Positions 45,672 through 56,092 of a stretch of 64,000 nucleotides of DNA are shown here, in pieces. Numbering within the stretch: position 1 is the first letter of the stretch; every line of letters begins with the position of its first letter. The notes below the pieces were generated by a model. The model searched no databases. It had not been told where the DNA came from and worked only from the letters and a program-made list of their open reading frames with translations. The stretch is from Prostheceraeus crozeri (lineage: Eukaryota > Platyhelminthes > Polycladida > Euryleptidae). Location of the stretch: NCBI GenBank assembly GCA_907163375.1, contig CAJQUW010003181.1, forward strand, positions 248,001 to 312,000. The letters are read 5' to 3'. Made by a program: the position numbers and the translations under genes.

Positions 45672-45992
45672 AACGAAAGAGAATGACAGCTATTGTCAAT
45701 ACAAGACACCAACACTCTTGATTCCCCGACCGCACTCGCCTGACCTAGGAATCGAACCGAAGTCCGCGGTGGAGACGAGCTCACACCTTCTTCAATAGGC
45801 CACGCTGACGGTTCAAAAGGAATGCGAGTGAAGACGGAAGTAATCTCTAAGTGATATCGACAGCATATTGTCCTATTATTATTGACAGAACGCTAACAGC
45901 GTTCATATTGTAGCGAGACAGGATATCAGCATGTCATACGACTACGTCACAGTGTAGATTGACAACAATCTACGACAGTCCTTTGTTGTCAA
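45672..45992 (-). mobile_element. SINE-like insert with Pol III A and B boxes
   Basis: The insert is bounded by near-identical 12-base direct repeats (TTTCTGTGCTAT 45660-45671; TTCCTGTGCTAT 45993-46004), and copy 2 of X lacks it. On the minus strand GTGGCCTATTGAAGAAGG (A-box-like) is followed by GGTTCGATTCC (perfect B box, about 45750), as in tRNA-derived SINEs. About 180 bases precede the A box, which is unusual and suggests a composite or a longer 5' head. A 10-bp hairpin ATTGACAACA/TGTTGTCAAT marks the right edge. Confidence 0.75.
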
Positions 45993-46111
45993 TTCCTGTG
46001 CTATGAAACACTTTTTTCCTGTTCTACCAAAAAAGCAAAAATAAACGAATGACACTCGAAAAAAGCAAAAATTCAGGTATATTCTAACAAAGCGAATGTC
46101 AGGGTGGTCTG

Positions 46112-47908
46112 TTTTCAGCCTGTGAGGCTATGAAACTTACAAGTGCCTAAGTTCAATAAAATTATTCACCATTTAGGCTATATCAAAGATAACTGCAATA
46201 ATTTTCTTTCTTGAAAATGAAAAATTGTGCCTCAGGCTTTCACGGAAATTGTTTATTCTGTGAAATCCGATATTTCAGATTCCCTAACGGGGACTTGACA
46301 TTCTTTCTTGATTTAGAAGCTAAGAAGCATTGCAAATTCACATACTTCAAAATACATTCAGAATTCAATGAATATATGAAGCTTCGGATTGCTTTTATGC
46401 GCACACCGATTCGAGGAAACAGAAGCAGTGACAGAGCTACTGGGCCTGTATAATAAGCAGTTTCATCGATCGAAATCAATCTCATCAAGTAACTGATTAT
46501 TAAATTGGCCTACTACAAAATTGCGGCTACTTAGCATAGTTTCACTTTTTGGAAGAAAAATAGAGTTTAGATAAATTCATGTAGTTCATATCTCATTTCT
46601 GGAATTTTGAGTTATTTCAGGAAAATCGAAAGTACGAATTTTCAAACTTTTCCCGTGAGCCAGTAATAAATTTTGGCTGCAATTAAAAATGTCACAGGGG
46701 AAGTTGAATTTATTCAATCCGACTTTATTTGTAGTGAGCAGACTGAGGTAGAGAAGGCTAACAAATATTGCGTTTTAGATATTCTTTTATCTCAGAATAG
46801 CTATTATTACATCAAAATATTATCAAGCTGTTGAAATTGGTCAATTTCCATTGAGGCTTTCATTCAATCGGCCTGCTAATTCATTATTGAAGTTCTGCAG
46901 GTAGAAAATTTTACCGATTCAATATTCTGTCTCCAGAATTTTCGGCCGACTTAATGAAGACGGTACAACATTGAAACTGGCTGGATACTGAGTCGCTTTC
47001 GGCAGAACTTTAGTTAATGAACAGCCCCAATATGCAGTTAAAGATTTATGAGAAATATCAGCAGTTTGCAAATTAACATGCAATCCTTCATGGATTCTCG
47101 CTAGTTGGATAATGATCAGCAGGCCTATACATTTATGTAGAGGACCTCTACTTCCAATCAACACAGAAGAAGAAACACCGAAACATCGCTCTCATCTTTA
47201 GTTACGTTAACTGCCATTCGACGAGTACCGGCTAGCTGACACCTTGTTGGACAAAACAATTTTAGTTGGGCATTTCGTAACTGAAGTTTCCTTCTCTCTC
47301 TCATGTCAAGGAATGACCTGATCATAGAGCACTCTATGGGTCTAATCAAAATAAATTAGGCCTATGCCTGAATAATATGCAGCTTCGACGTGCCTCAGAA
47401 TTGATGTAGGTGAGGAGAGCAGGTGATGAAAATAGATAACGATGTTTCCGCATGAACAATTTTTGTATTTTCATTATTTGTAATAATGCGTCGCGTCCAG
47501 TGGCGCAGAAGGCCATCTGAGGTCTCCTATGTGTATGAGTTTGATATCTTGCTAAAAGTTGTGCAAAATTTCATGTCGGAGCTAATTTCTCCGAATCTTT
47601 TCCGGAAGCCTATGAAAATGAGATTGAGCTAGATAGTTGTTTTGATTCTTTTTACAAAATATCTTTTCCGATTCTTTTTTTGGAGAATTAGATGGTGCGC
47701 TCTCTTGCACTGAGTTGTTCCGGGATCGGTTGCTTTCTTTAATTTGCTGAAAATAGGTTATAAATTGAGTTTTGACAATTTGAAAACATTTTCACCCCTA
47801 ATCTGCATATCAAATAAATGATGCGACCTCAGTTCAATATGCTTCAACTACTCATATGAACTTATTGATCAAAATAGGTGAAAACGTATGTTAGACAGAG
47901 ATGATCTT
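46112..47908. other. Intergenic between element X and IQGAP
   Basis: AT-rich sequence with no supported gene. A minus-strand frame at 46919-47164 has no family features. Confidence 0.4.
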
Positions 47909-47918
47909 TTATTTATTT
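47909..47918 (-). terminator. Likely poly(A) signal of IQGAP
   Basis: AATAAATAAA on the minus strand about 310 bases after the IQGAP stop. It is the first canonical AATAAA I see downstream of the gene and gives a 3' UTR of roughly 330 bases. No transcript evidence is available. Confidence 0.55.
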
Positions 47919-48224
47919 ACAAAGCATAAAAATATGCACATCTGCAAATTTACATGCAATCGGCCAAGTTCTAGATTAGAACTTTCAGTTTGATTATGAT
48001 AAATAGTCGAAACCACTGCTCACACGATAAGCAGTTGTTTAGGAAAAATAGAGAAGTCGAAAAATATTGTCCGTCAATAAAAATATCAACATCCAGGTAT
48101 CAAGTGCACATTGAATTTATGTCCATGGTCTCAAAAACTGGTTCTACATCGTAGCATCATAGGGAAAAGATAAATGATAAGATAACTGGAAAACTACACA
48201 GAAGCTCATAATTAAGATGTCCCA

Positions 48225-51200
48225 TCATCGAGAGTAAAATTTTTTGTTGATAAGAAAAATAAGTAAATTCACGTTGACCTTCGCCCGGTTGAAAAGGCGC
48301 ATCACCGCGACTCCTTCATACTGAAGCTGCAACAAGTCTTGGAATACAACCTCAACTTTGTCCATTAACACACCCATAAATTTGGCTACAACAAGAAACA
48401 GACCAACTTCACCGTTTACTTCTGAAATTTCAAACTGAAGATTCTTGAATTGACCGCTGGATAGTCCCTCGATCTCCAAAACAACACCTTTCTTGCTGAG
48501 TTCTGCTGCAGTAAATTTGATCAGTCTTCCTCCTTCAGGGCAATGTAACTGTCCAATCGGAGTATTTGGGCCGCCCTTCTTGATACTCCTTCTCCTACGT
48601 CGCACCAGATTTTGCATGCAAGAGACACAATACCTACTGTAGTAATCGATTTGATCTTGATGGAACTGTCTCTTCCAGAGTAATCGTTCAAGCGTAGATT
48701 TAACACGAACGATATCTTGTTTCCGCCTCTGTCTGTAACCTCTAAGATGACGAATATCACGCACAATCGCATCCAACAATTCCTGATAATTATTGTCACG
48801 ACTGACCAATCCCGCAGTTTCAAGGGTGGCAAGATTTTCCTCTACTCTTCGTTTCTTTTCTTCCAACGGCAACTTCATCTCATTATGCATGGCAGTAGAT
48901 TGAGGTCCTCGTGTTCTTCCAGGGGTCATGCTTTCATTTAAATGTTCTCTAGACTGAATAAGTGAGGAATGACGTTGGATATCTTCAGCGGTCGCCGACC
49001 TTTCCAATACTTCCAACAAGCTCCTACACCGACCAGCACATGTACTTGATGATAGAATGTCGACGGTTAGACGTTTAGTCCGAACCATCAATATTTCCAA
49101 ATCCAGACTTTGATCTTCAGACGAGCCAGAGAGATCACAGCGCGGTCCAAGAGTCAAACACACTTCAGTAACTTCATCACCTGAAGACTGCGCGCGGTCA
49201 CCAGAGCCGTTACCGAATAAAGTAGCAACGACATCCGATTCACCAAGATCGTCAAGAACATCATGAATCGGATCGTCATGAAATGGAGCGATGCTGTCCT
49301 GATATTGAATCAACAACAAGTGTGTGTCCAACATTTCCTTCAAACTGATGTGGATCGTTGGTCGTGTTAGAAGAGTGAGATCTGTGAACCTGTCCATGCC
49401 AAAATACGACTCGGGTTCCTCTACGTTGCAAACTGTCATCAAAAAATGTTTAAATTGCTCATGGCAGTCGCGAATGAACGGATTCAGAACAGCTAAGAGA
49501 GGACTTTCAGGACCAAAACCTCTGTTAGCAGCAACAAACTGTAGCATCTTTGCGATTGATCCCAATGTTCGCCGTTTTTCATTACTGATTGCACCAACTT
49601 GTGTAGTGTCCACGATATCACACGTATCAGGTGCTACTATGGCAGTGTTCAGGTAGCGATAATAGACCATATTGGCCACAACCTTGAGAATTTCCTTTTC
49701 TTGATGATTCGGATAGCGAGCATGAAGACAAGTCTTGATGACACGACCACAGTAGCGTATAGTGAAAGGCAGAAGATCAGGAGATCGAATAATGACTTTT
49801 AGAAACCGCTGTGTAGCAATCCGCAGGTTCTCAACACTTCGCTTTACTGCTTCTCGAACGGTTTCGTGTTCAAGGGCTTCAGTTGGAGACACATCATAAG
49901 GCAGTCCACAAGCCAGGCCTGATTGTCCTTCCAACGTATTGATCCACTGTTTGTAAATTTCTACGGCATTTGTGTTGATTATCATGTCAGGATCGTGGAG
50001 TACTGAAAGAACCGGCCCTTGCAGCAATCTTCGGACACTCTGCACAGAATGAGGCGATCGACTTAGGCCGATGATCAGTCTGACGACAAATGGGTTTGAA
50101 GAAAGGAAATCCGATGGCTGATTTGTGTTTGTCTGTATCTCTAATTCCACAGCATGGCTGAAAAGCTTGAGCAACAAATATTCATCTCGTGCATTAGCAC
50201 CGAAATTGTAGAGAGAGAAAATGACTTTCTCCACAAATTTAGTTTGCTGATTCTGTGGCAGTTGATGAATTAGTTTACCGAGATAGACTGGGTTCGTTTG
50301 CAGCAGATAAAAGAGATGTTGATAAGCTTCCAATTTCTTTTGTGACACTTTGTTCAGGGCCTTTAAGCCCTTTGAAGTATTGGAGGTCGATGACCGACGG
50401 TATTCTTTCAATTTTGTGTTGTGCTTCAACACATCTTCAAGAGATATTCGATTCTTGACGAGTAAGCCGATCTTAATATCCATTTCCTTCAATTCGGCTT
50501 CCAGCGACTGATTTCTACGAATTTCGTCCGAAATCCGCTGCTTCAGATTTTGTAAACTCATCTCTTCTTGATAATCAGTGCAACTATTCTCCAATAGATG
50601 AATAAATTTCACAATAATGGGTAGAGTTTGCTTCCCACCCACCATAATCACCTTGTATCCATCTCTCATTTTGCTTGAGCGCCAATAAGATTGGATTTTA
50701 ATAACGACGTCCTCGTGTTGCTTGAAAAAGGCAAGACGATCAAGGAACCTTTTTCTATCAATCCACATACGAATGTAAGACTGCAAGCGAATGACAGCAT
50801 CCAAATTATCCATAAAGTGACTAATCCGTTTTTGCAAACATTTTCTCCGATACACCCAACGCCACCAGGTCTGAATTTTGATAATGGAATCGACATTGTT
50901 GATGAATAGATGAAACCTTTCCTTGAATTCTCGTCGAGCTAAATGCCCACGAATAAGAGCTTGCAATTTCACAATGAATTTTTCATTCGCTTTGAATAGC
51001 AATTGTCTATTGTGATCTTCATTCACTGAATTGACGACTGCTGCGATTTCGCCACGATTTAACAAAGTTGAATCCTTTACAACGTCCCGTGTTTTGAACC
51101 ACAACAATCGTTTGTCCCGTACATTGAAAAAGAAACCATGCTGTGAATCAGGAAGTCGAGTAAAAAGCCACCCTGTTCCCACGTGACCTCCTTCCGAGAT

Positions 51201-53186
51201 TTTGAATTGACGAAATTTCAACAGTTGCTGAAGATAAACCCCTTTACATTCTTTTATAGCTGAAGAGATGCTGAATTCCGGATGAGTAAGATATTGATAC
51301 ACTTCGACGGCGTCATTCTTATCAAGGGAAATATTTATCGCCGAAAGTTTCAAAGCCAATCTGTATGCTTGGTTTGCAAGGTCATTCGCTAAGGTAATCG
51401 AAGATTTCACCTCCTCAAACCATAAATCCTCATTCTCTTTACCAGATTCTCTCTTTCTCATCCGTTCTGCGTCTAACAGATATTGATACAACCCTCTGTT
51501 TTCTGGGAGTAAGTGATCTAAGTCAGTACTGAGGCAATTGAGAGCTTTGTAAGTGTCGCGAGGATAACCTTCATCAATGGCTCTATTCAGCTGTTCCAAA
51601 GCTACTGCTCTTGCTTCTTCAGTCATGGCCTTTTCATTGCATACATTGATGACGGTTTGTATTTCTTCAGGAGTTAGAAATCTATTTCTGGACTTTAATT
51701 TCCCGTCTTTGGCACAGACCAGCGATTCACGATATAATGCAGCATTGGATGGTTCGATGTTCGCTAAACGACATTCTGGTTGAAAGAGGGACAGCATAAT
51801 TGTCTCTTCTTCACTGGTGTCAACTGCACTGTTGATCCATGTGATGCAACGCAATACCTCCACAGCCTTGACCAATTCATCGTGAGTAAGGGAAGTTTCT
51901 TTCTCCAACAACGCCTGCTTCAATTCGATGTGATACATCTCCGCCGCAGATTCCTTTAAACCTTGAGGCAGCATTGCTTCAGGAATGCTTAAAGAGCGGA
52001 AAGTCTCTCCAGAATTGTTTCCCTCCAATGCTTTGTTGATATCTTTGATTGCGTTGTGCATATTCAACTCTTGAATGGCAAATGAATTGGCCGAGATAAT
52101 AGCTTCTTGTACGTCATCCTTAGTCATGACAATTTGACGGCCTTGACTTCGCATTTCAGTCAACATTTTCTCTAGAACAATCAAATACCAATCGCCATTT
52201 TCTTTTCTAACTTGAGAAAATGATAGAGTTTTCGATATGAGAAGAGTCATCATTCCATCAACATCCTGCTCATCAACAGCTTCTCGCAGCAGTTCCAGAT
52301 ATTGAATAACGTTGCAATAATTGATATTGCCTTGAAGTTCAGCCTGTGTTAGCATCTCATCATACACATCAGGAACGTAGGAATCATCCAAACATACACT
52401 ACGATTTTTTGAGGCAGCTGCTTTCCTTTGCTTAGCAAATAGTAACTGCTCACAGTAAGCTTCCTCGAAAGCCAAGTCGATATTTTCTAAGTGCGCATCT
52501 TCAATAGAAAGGGACGTAAATAATTTTCTGTAGTCGACAGTTTCGATGGCTTCGTTTATGGCAATGATGGCTGCATGTAGGGCTGCTTCATCAACTGGCA
52601 ATTGGTTCGCCAGAATACCACCAATTTTCCGAAAAGATGGCATGTCAATTCCGAATTTTTGAAGTTCCATACTAACGTTACTGATGACATCATTGGAAAA
52701 GGTAATTTTTCCATAGAGATCTTTGATCTGAGGAGCTTTGCCGAGTTTAAACAAGTGTAGACTAAGAGCGTGAATGCAATAGATAAGTCTTGGCATATTT
52801 TTCTTTTCATAGACATCTGTTGTTTCAGGCCAAAATATCGACGGAAGTTTGAGGTATTCGATTCCTCGCAGGAAGTGGTTGATATTGTCCGTATGGCGAA
52901 AGTGTAGGCCTGTCTTCCTGTATCTCAATTGAGCAGCGTCGTAAATCTTCTTTACTGGGATCACCGCCGGACATAGGAACGCCATCAAACGAGCAAGATA
53001 GACTCCATTTCGCAAGGATTCTTCAAATAGTTCAGTACCCGGAAGTCGATCATTCAAACATTCTTCTATCCATTGCTTTGCTTCTTCCAAATGACATAAA
53101 TATTCATAAGCGATTTGGTCATGTCGCTTGGCTTCAATTTCCTCGTAAGTGGCCTTTGACTCAAATTCATTGGTACACGCATCCAT
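48225..53186 (-). CDS. IQGAP: IQGAP scaffold protein, full length in one coding exon
   Basis: Ras GTPase-activating-like scaffold that binds F-actin, calmodulin and active Cdc42/Rac at the cell cortex. 1,653 residues, matching human IQGAP1 in length. Calponin-homology domain about 25-155 (AYEYLCHLEEAKQWIEECL, GLHFRHTDNI, NMPRLIYCIHALSLHLFKLG); IQGAP repeat region about 160-660; degenerate WW-like stretch about 665-695; four IQ motifs about 735-845 (KLQALIRGHLARR, KIQTWWRW, RLQSYIRMW, KIQSYWRS); GAP-related domain about 950-1300 (YYRYLNTAIVAPDTCDIVD); RasGAP C-terminal domain to the end (NVNLLIFLINKKFYSR). Family GRDs bind Rho GTPases but lack GAP activity. ATG follows a splice acceptor by four bases. 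Vertebrate orthologues have dozens of exons; here the coding region has none interrupted. No break seen. Confidence 0.98.
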   Translation of the reverse strand: MDACTNEFESKATYEEIEAKRHDQIAYEYLCHLEEAKQWIEECLNDRLPGTELFEESLRNGVYLARLMAFLCPAVIPVKKIYDAAQLRYRKTGLHFRHTDNINHFLRGIEYLKLPSIFWPETTDVYEKKNMPRLIYCIHALSLHLFKLGKAPQIKDLYGKITFSNDVISNVSMELQKFGIDMPSFRKIGGILANQLPVDEAALHAAIIAINEAIETVDYRKLFTSLSIEDAHLENIDLAFEEAYCEQLLFAKQRKAAASKNRSVCLDDSYVPDVYDEMLTQAELQGNINYCNVIQYLELLREAVDEQDVDGMMTLLISKTLSFSQVRKENGDWYLIVLEKMLTEMRSQGRQIVMTKDDVQEAIISANSFAIQELNMHNAIKDINKALEGNNSGETFRSLSIPEAMLPQGLKESAAEMYHIELKQALLEKETSLTHDELVKAVEVLRCITWINSAVDTSEEETIMLSLFQPECRLANIEPSNAALYRESLVCAKDGKLKSRNRFLTPEEIQTVINVCNEKAMTEEARAVALEQLNRAIDEGYPRDTYKALNCLSTDLDHLLPENRGLYQYLLDAERMRKRESGKENEDLWFEEVKSSITLANDLANQAYRLALKLSAINISLDKNDAVEVYQYLTHPEFSISSAIKECKGVYLQQLLKFRQFKISEGGHVGTGWLFTRLPDSQHGFFFNVRDKRLLWFKTRDVVKDSTLLNRGEIAAVVNSVNEDHNRQLLFKANEKFIVKLQALIRGHLARREFKERFHLFINNVDSIIKIQTWWRWVYRRKCLQKRISHFMDNLDAVIRLQSYIRMWIDRKRFLDRLAFFKQHEDVVIKIQSYWRSSKMRDGYKVIMVGGKQTLPIIVKFIHLLENSCTDYQEEMSLQNLKQRISDEIRRNQSLEAELKEMDIKIGLLVKNRISLEDVLKHNTKLKEYRRSSTSNTSKGLKALNKVSQKKLEAYQHLFYLLQTNPVYLGKLIHQLPQNQQTKFVEKVIFSLYNFGANARDEYLLLKLFSHAVELEIQTNTNQPSDFLSSNPFVVRLIIGLSRSPHSVQSVRRLLQGPVLSVLHDPDMIINTNAVEIYKQWINTLEGQSGLACGLPYDVSPTEALEHETVREAVKRSVENLRIATQRFLKVIIRSPDLLPFTIRYCGRVIKTCLHARYPNHQEKEILKVVANMVYYRYLNTAIVAPDTCDIVDTTQVGAISNEKRRTLGSIAKMLQFVAANRGFGPESPLLAVLNPFIRDCHEQFKHFLMTVCNVEEPESYFGMDRFTDLTLLTRPTIHISLKEMLDTHLLLIQYQDSIAPFHDDPIHDVLDDLGESDVVATLFGNGSGDRAQSSGDEVTEVCLTLGPRCDLSGSSEDQSLDLEILMVRTKRLTVDILSSSTCAGRCRSLLEVLERSATAEDIQRHSSLIQSREHLNESMTPGRTRGPQSTAMHNEMKLPLEEKKRRVEENLATLETAGLVSRDNNYQELLDAIVRDIRHLRGYRQRRKQDIVRVKSTLERLLWKRQFHQDQIDYYSRYCVSCMQNLVRRRRRSIKKGGPNTPIGQLHCPEGGRLIKFTAAELSKKGVVLEIEGLSSGQFKNLQFEISEVNGEVGLFLVVAKFMGVLMDKVEVVFQDLLQLQYEGVAVMRLFNRAKVNVNLLIFLINKKFYSR

Positions 53187-53210
53187 TTTCCTGAAAACAA
53201 AAAAATGACA
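53187..53210 (-). promoter_or_regulatory. 5' UTR splice acceptor of IQGAP
   Basis: On the minus strand CATTTTTTTGTTTTCAG ends at 53191, followed by GAAA and the start codon. The long pyrimidine tract and CAG indicate that a non-coding first exon lies upstream, above 53.2 kb. It was not located. This argues against the gene being a processed retrocopy. Confidence 0.7.
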
Positions 53211-53818
53211 ATTAAAGGAAGTTTAAGACTAAGCAATCAACTAAGAAGACTGACAATTTCGAGGATGACAATCAATTACAAATTAGCGAATAAAATGATG
53301 CAGGCGTATTCACTTTGAATTTTGCTTCACATGCATTTCTACTTTTTTCTCTTATTTGCTTATTTTTTTGTTACCTCATCGTGGTTTCCTAACCTTATAT
53401 CTCTTACGAAGTGAATGCTCATGCATCTATCTATGATTTCTTTCTGCCTTCAGACTGTCAAGGGAAAATATTGCAGCTGTTACAAATAAATGACAGGGGT
53501 GACCGTCGCATTTGGATCTCTGACACATTTTTATATTCAGAAATTATCACATTTCGACACATACCGATTAACATAAAAGTTACATGCTGATGGAAACACA
53601 TGGCCAAATTTTGCCAATGAACACATAATTGAGTTTTTCAATTTTCATTTTATTAATTTGGAAGGCTGTGTTGAGCATGTAACATGATCTTCATAAAACA
53701 AAGTAATACCGGGACAAGGTCGATAAATCCCTAATTATCTCGCTAACTACAATACCAAAGATCCGATTCTTGTTGATACATATTTAGGAGAGCGAACCAA
53801 AGGTTTAACCCTTTCGCG
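53211..53818. other. Probable first intron or promoter side of IQGAP
   Basis: AT-rich. No convincing first exon or core promoter motif was recognised. Confidence 0.35.
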
Positions 53819-53957
53819 ACCAATGCGTGCAGAGCACGTCATATATAAATTATTCAATGTCACTACGACTGGGAAGACATCAATAGAGTATATTTAAACT
53901 ATACGTGCAAAGGACGTCATAGTGGACATGATGAATTTCACTTTGGTTGCGAAAGGG
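53819..53957. mobile_element. piggyBac-like MITE, 139 bp
   Basis: Begins CCCTTTCGCGACCAA after TTAA (53815-53818) and ends TTGGTTGCGAAAGGG before CTAA (53958-53961), one base off the TTAA target. CCCTTT-type ends at TTAA and inner GACGTCAT-like words fit piggyBac-derived MITEs. It lies 0.6 kb upstream of the IQGAP start codon, possibly in its first intron. Confidence 0.8.
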
Positions 53958-53961
53958 CTAA

Positions 53962-54711
53962 GAAAGAGAACCATCTAAGTGTCCAATATTCGCCCTAAGA
54001 TAAAAGGTAAAAAACGGGAACACGAGGTCATTCATTTTCATTCATCATTCAAGAACATGAATACAGACAAGCTTCTGCCTAATTTTACAGCATGATTTCA
54101 CTGAACATATTATTTCGCAGAAAAAGGGGTAACTTCAAATTCAGCATTCAGTTAAGAAATACCATTCAGCTTATTACAATTGCCATTACTCTTTTGGCTT
54201 GTATACATTTCATTAAAAAATTGCATCTGCATGCATCATCGAAAGCACACTTTCGAAGGGACTCCCATGTTCTGGACTTGATAATCGAAAAACATACGGT
54301 CACATAGAAAATGAAGTTTGCAACGAAGCCAACTTTGAACAAGCGAACAAATAACACTTAACTTAGCAATTCATCAATCTTACTCAAACTCTCTAAAACA
54401 AAGTATCATCATTAAAGCATAAAAGAACTTCAGAATAATGGCTTCATCAAACAGTAAGGTTTCTTCATTGCTTCATTCATACTAAGTTAATCATCCTCTG
54501 TAACTTGTGATTCAATATTTTGCCATGCCACCGCGAAAACACAGCTTCAGTCAAATTATTATTCAAATTATCACATCTTGTCACACCAACAATGAAAAAT
54601 ACACCTTTTATCACGCTGTGTTTTGATGTGCAAAATAGCTACATCGGCCCACCCCTGAAATGAGAAGCATTATCTCAAACTTGACTCTTTCTCAACATTT
54701 TCTTTACGGTC
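53962..54711. other. No recognisable feature
   Basis: AT-rich sequence. A frame at 54092-54307 has no family features. Confidence 0.4.
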
Positions 54712-54713
54712 TA

Positions 54714-56090
54714 CAAGGTGTCCCACAAGTCTGGACACATAGGAAATTATGAGTTTCTATGTGTGCAATGCATTTGTACGTAAATCCTTCTGATTAACAT
54801 CTTTAACTTCAATGTCATCAGCGACAAATAGCTGTGCAAATGAACTATCTATCATTGTGTTCAGAACATGTGACTAGTACTCGGTATTGTCATATAGAAG
54901 TTGGCTAGTCAATCGCATTTCCATTTGACGTCTTATCAGCGAGCATGCCATTGACAATAGAAGAGCGCATTGAAGTAATTTTGTTGGTTGGGAATCGTAG
55001 CACGAGAGACGCAGCGGATTTGTTTAATCAGAACCATCCTGAACGCGAGCCCATCAGCTTCAGTTGTGTCGCAAAACTTTTGAGAAAATTCAAGGAGACT
55101 GGCAGTGTGTATGACAAACCCCGGTGTGGCCCTCCCCGACGAGTCAATGATGAAGATACCGATACAGCAGTCTTGGGTGCATTTAGCAGAAGTCCGAAAA
55201 GATCCATCCGCCGTATGTCCGCTGAAATCAACATTTCAAAGTCAAGCATCCATCGCATTCTGAAACTCCATAGCTGGCATCCATACAAATTGCATTTGAT
55301 GCAAAAATTATCGGAAGACGATCCAGACAGAATAACTGAATTTTGTTCCTGGGCGATGAACATGTGTGAAGAAAATGACAACTTCCCAAATGAAATTTTA
55401 TTCACTGATGAAGCCAACTTTTACGTTTCTGGAGAGGTTAACAGACAGAACACACGCTACTGGTCATCAAGCAATCCTCACTGGTTTGATGGATCCAAAG
55501 ATCAAGGAACCAGGCGTCTTATGGTGTGGTATCTGGAAAGATCAGGTTGTTGGTCCATTCTTTTTTGAGGACACAGTACGGGGAGAAAATTATTTGAGTC
55601 TGCTACGCAACGAAGCACTACCAAGTCTACCAGACGACGGTCCTCCTTGGTTTCAACACGATGGTGCCCCGGCCCATTACTCTGTCATTGTTCGTGAATT
55701 TTTGAATGAACAATTTCCTGGGCATTGGATTGGTCGAAGAGGAACGGTTGAATGGCCGCCAAGAAGTCCAGACCTTTCTCCGCTTGACTTCTACCTTTGG
55801 GGACACTTGAAAGCTATGGTGTATTCCGAAAAGATTCAAGACCTTCATCATTTGCGGTGGCGCATACAGGAAGCCTGTCAGCAGATTACCCCAGAAATCA
55901 TTCAGCGAGTCTTGATGGAGTGGAGATATCGACTGGAATTGTGTGCTGTGAACGGTGGTGGACATTTTGAACACATCCTTTGACTTTCATGCATTTTGTC
56001 CACTAGTATTTACTTTAACATTGAATAAATGATTAATATGAATGGAATATGCGATTTTCTCCTATGTGTCCAGACTTGTGGGACACCCTG
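54714..56090 (+). mobile_element. Tc1/mariner element, DD41D type, nearly whole
   Basis: 1,377-bp element flanked by TA (54712-54713, 56091-56092). Terminal inverted repeats of ~30 bp begin CAAGGTGTCCCACAAGTC and end with the inverse of CAGGGTGTCCCACAAGTC, differing at one base in this stretch. It carries one transposase gene with a single frameshift. Close TIRs and the almost intact gene imply a recent insertion. Confidence 0.95.
54945..55983 (+). pseudogene. Tc1/mariner transposase with a single frameshift
   Basis: About 345 residues over two overlapping frames. An HTH (STRDAADLFNQNHPE) and the basic GPPRRVND hook are followed by a second HTH (SIRRMSAEINISKSSIHRIL). The catalytic first Asp lies in LFTDEANFYVSG (about 55400) and the second in FQHDGAPAHYS (about 55660). 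The third lies in RSPDLSPLDFYLWGHLK (about 55790), and 41 residues separate the second from the third. That spacing matches the rosa/Visitor DD41D group. The frame changes near 55525-55530, inside the WCGIW-like block, where a base or two appears missing. All catalytic residues are otherwise present. Confidence 0.92.
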
Positions 56091-56092
56091 TA

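Larger units (their letters stand above)
38161..46111. mobile_element. TIR element X, copy 1, expanded by nested insertions
   Basis: Left end CAGACCACC and right end GGGTGGTCTG match the ends of the uninterrupted copy at 60799-62721. Shared internal segments are 38161-38284, 40900-41540, 44937-45671 and 46004-46111. The rest was added later: element Y (38285-40899), a 3.4-kb segment (41541-44936) and a SINE-bearing insert (45672-45992). No transposase is seen in either copy. AAAAAGCGAA-like words crowd both subterminal regions. Superfamily not assigned. Confidence 0.85.

Noticed and set aside
45740-45830. A functional tRNA gene on the minus strand
   Set aside because: A and B boxes are present but no acceptor stem or full cloverleaf can be drawn, and the segment is a bounded insertion.
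48225-53186. IQGAP as a processed pseudogene or retrocopy
   Set aside because: The full-length frame is intact with all domains, and a strong splice acceptor precedes the ATG; no A-tail or direct repeats were seen. Still open until a second locus is excluded.
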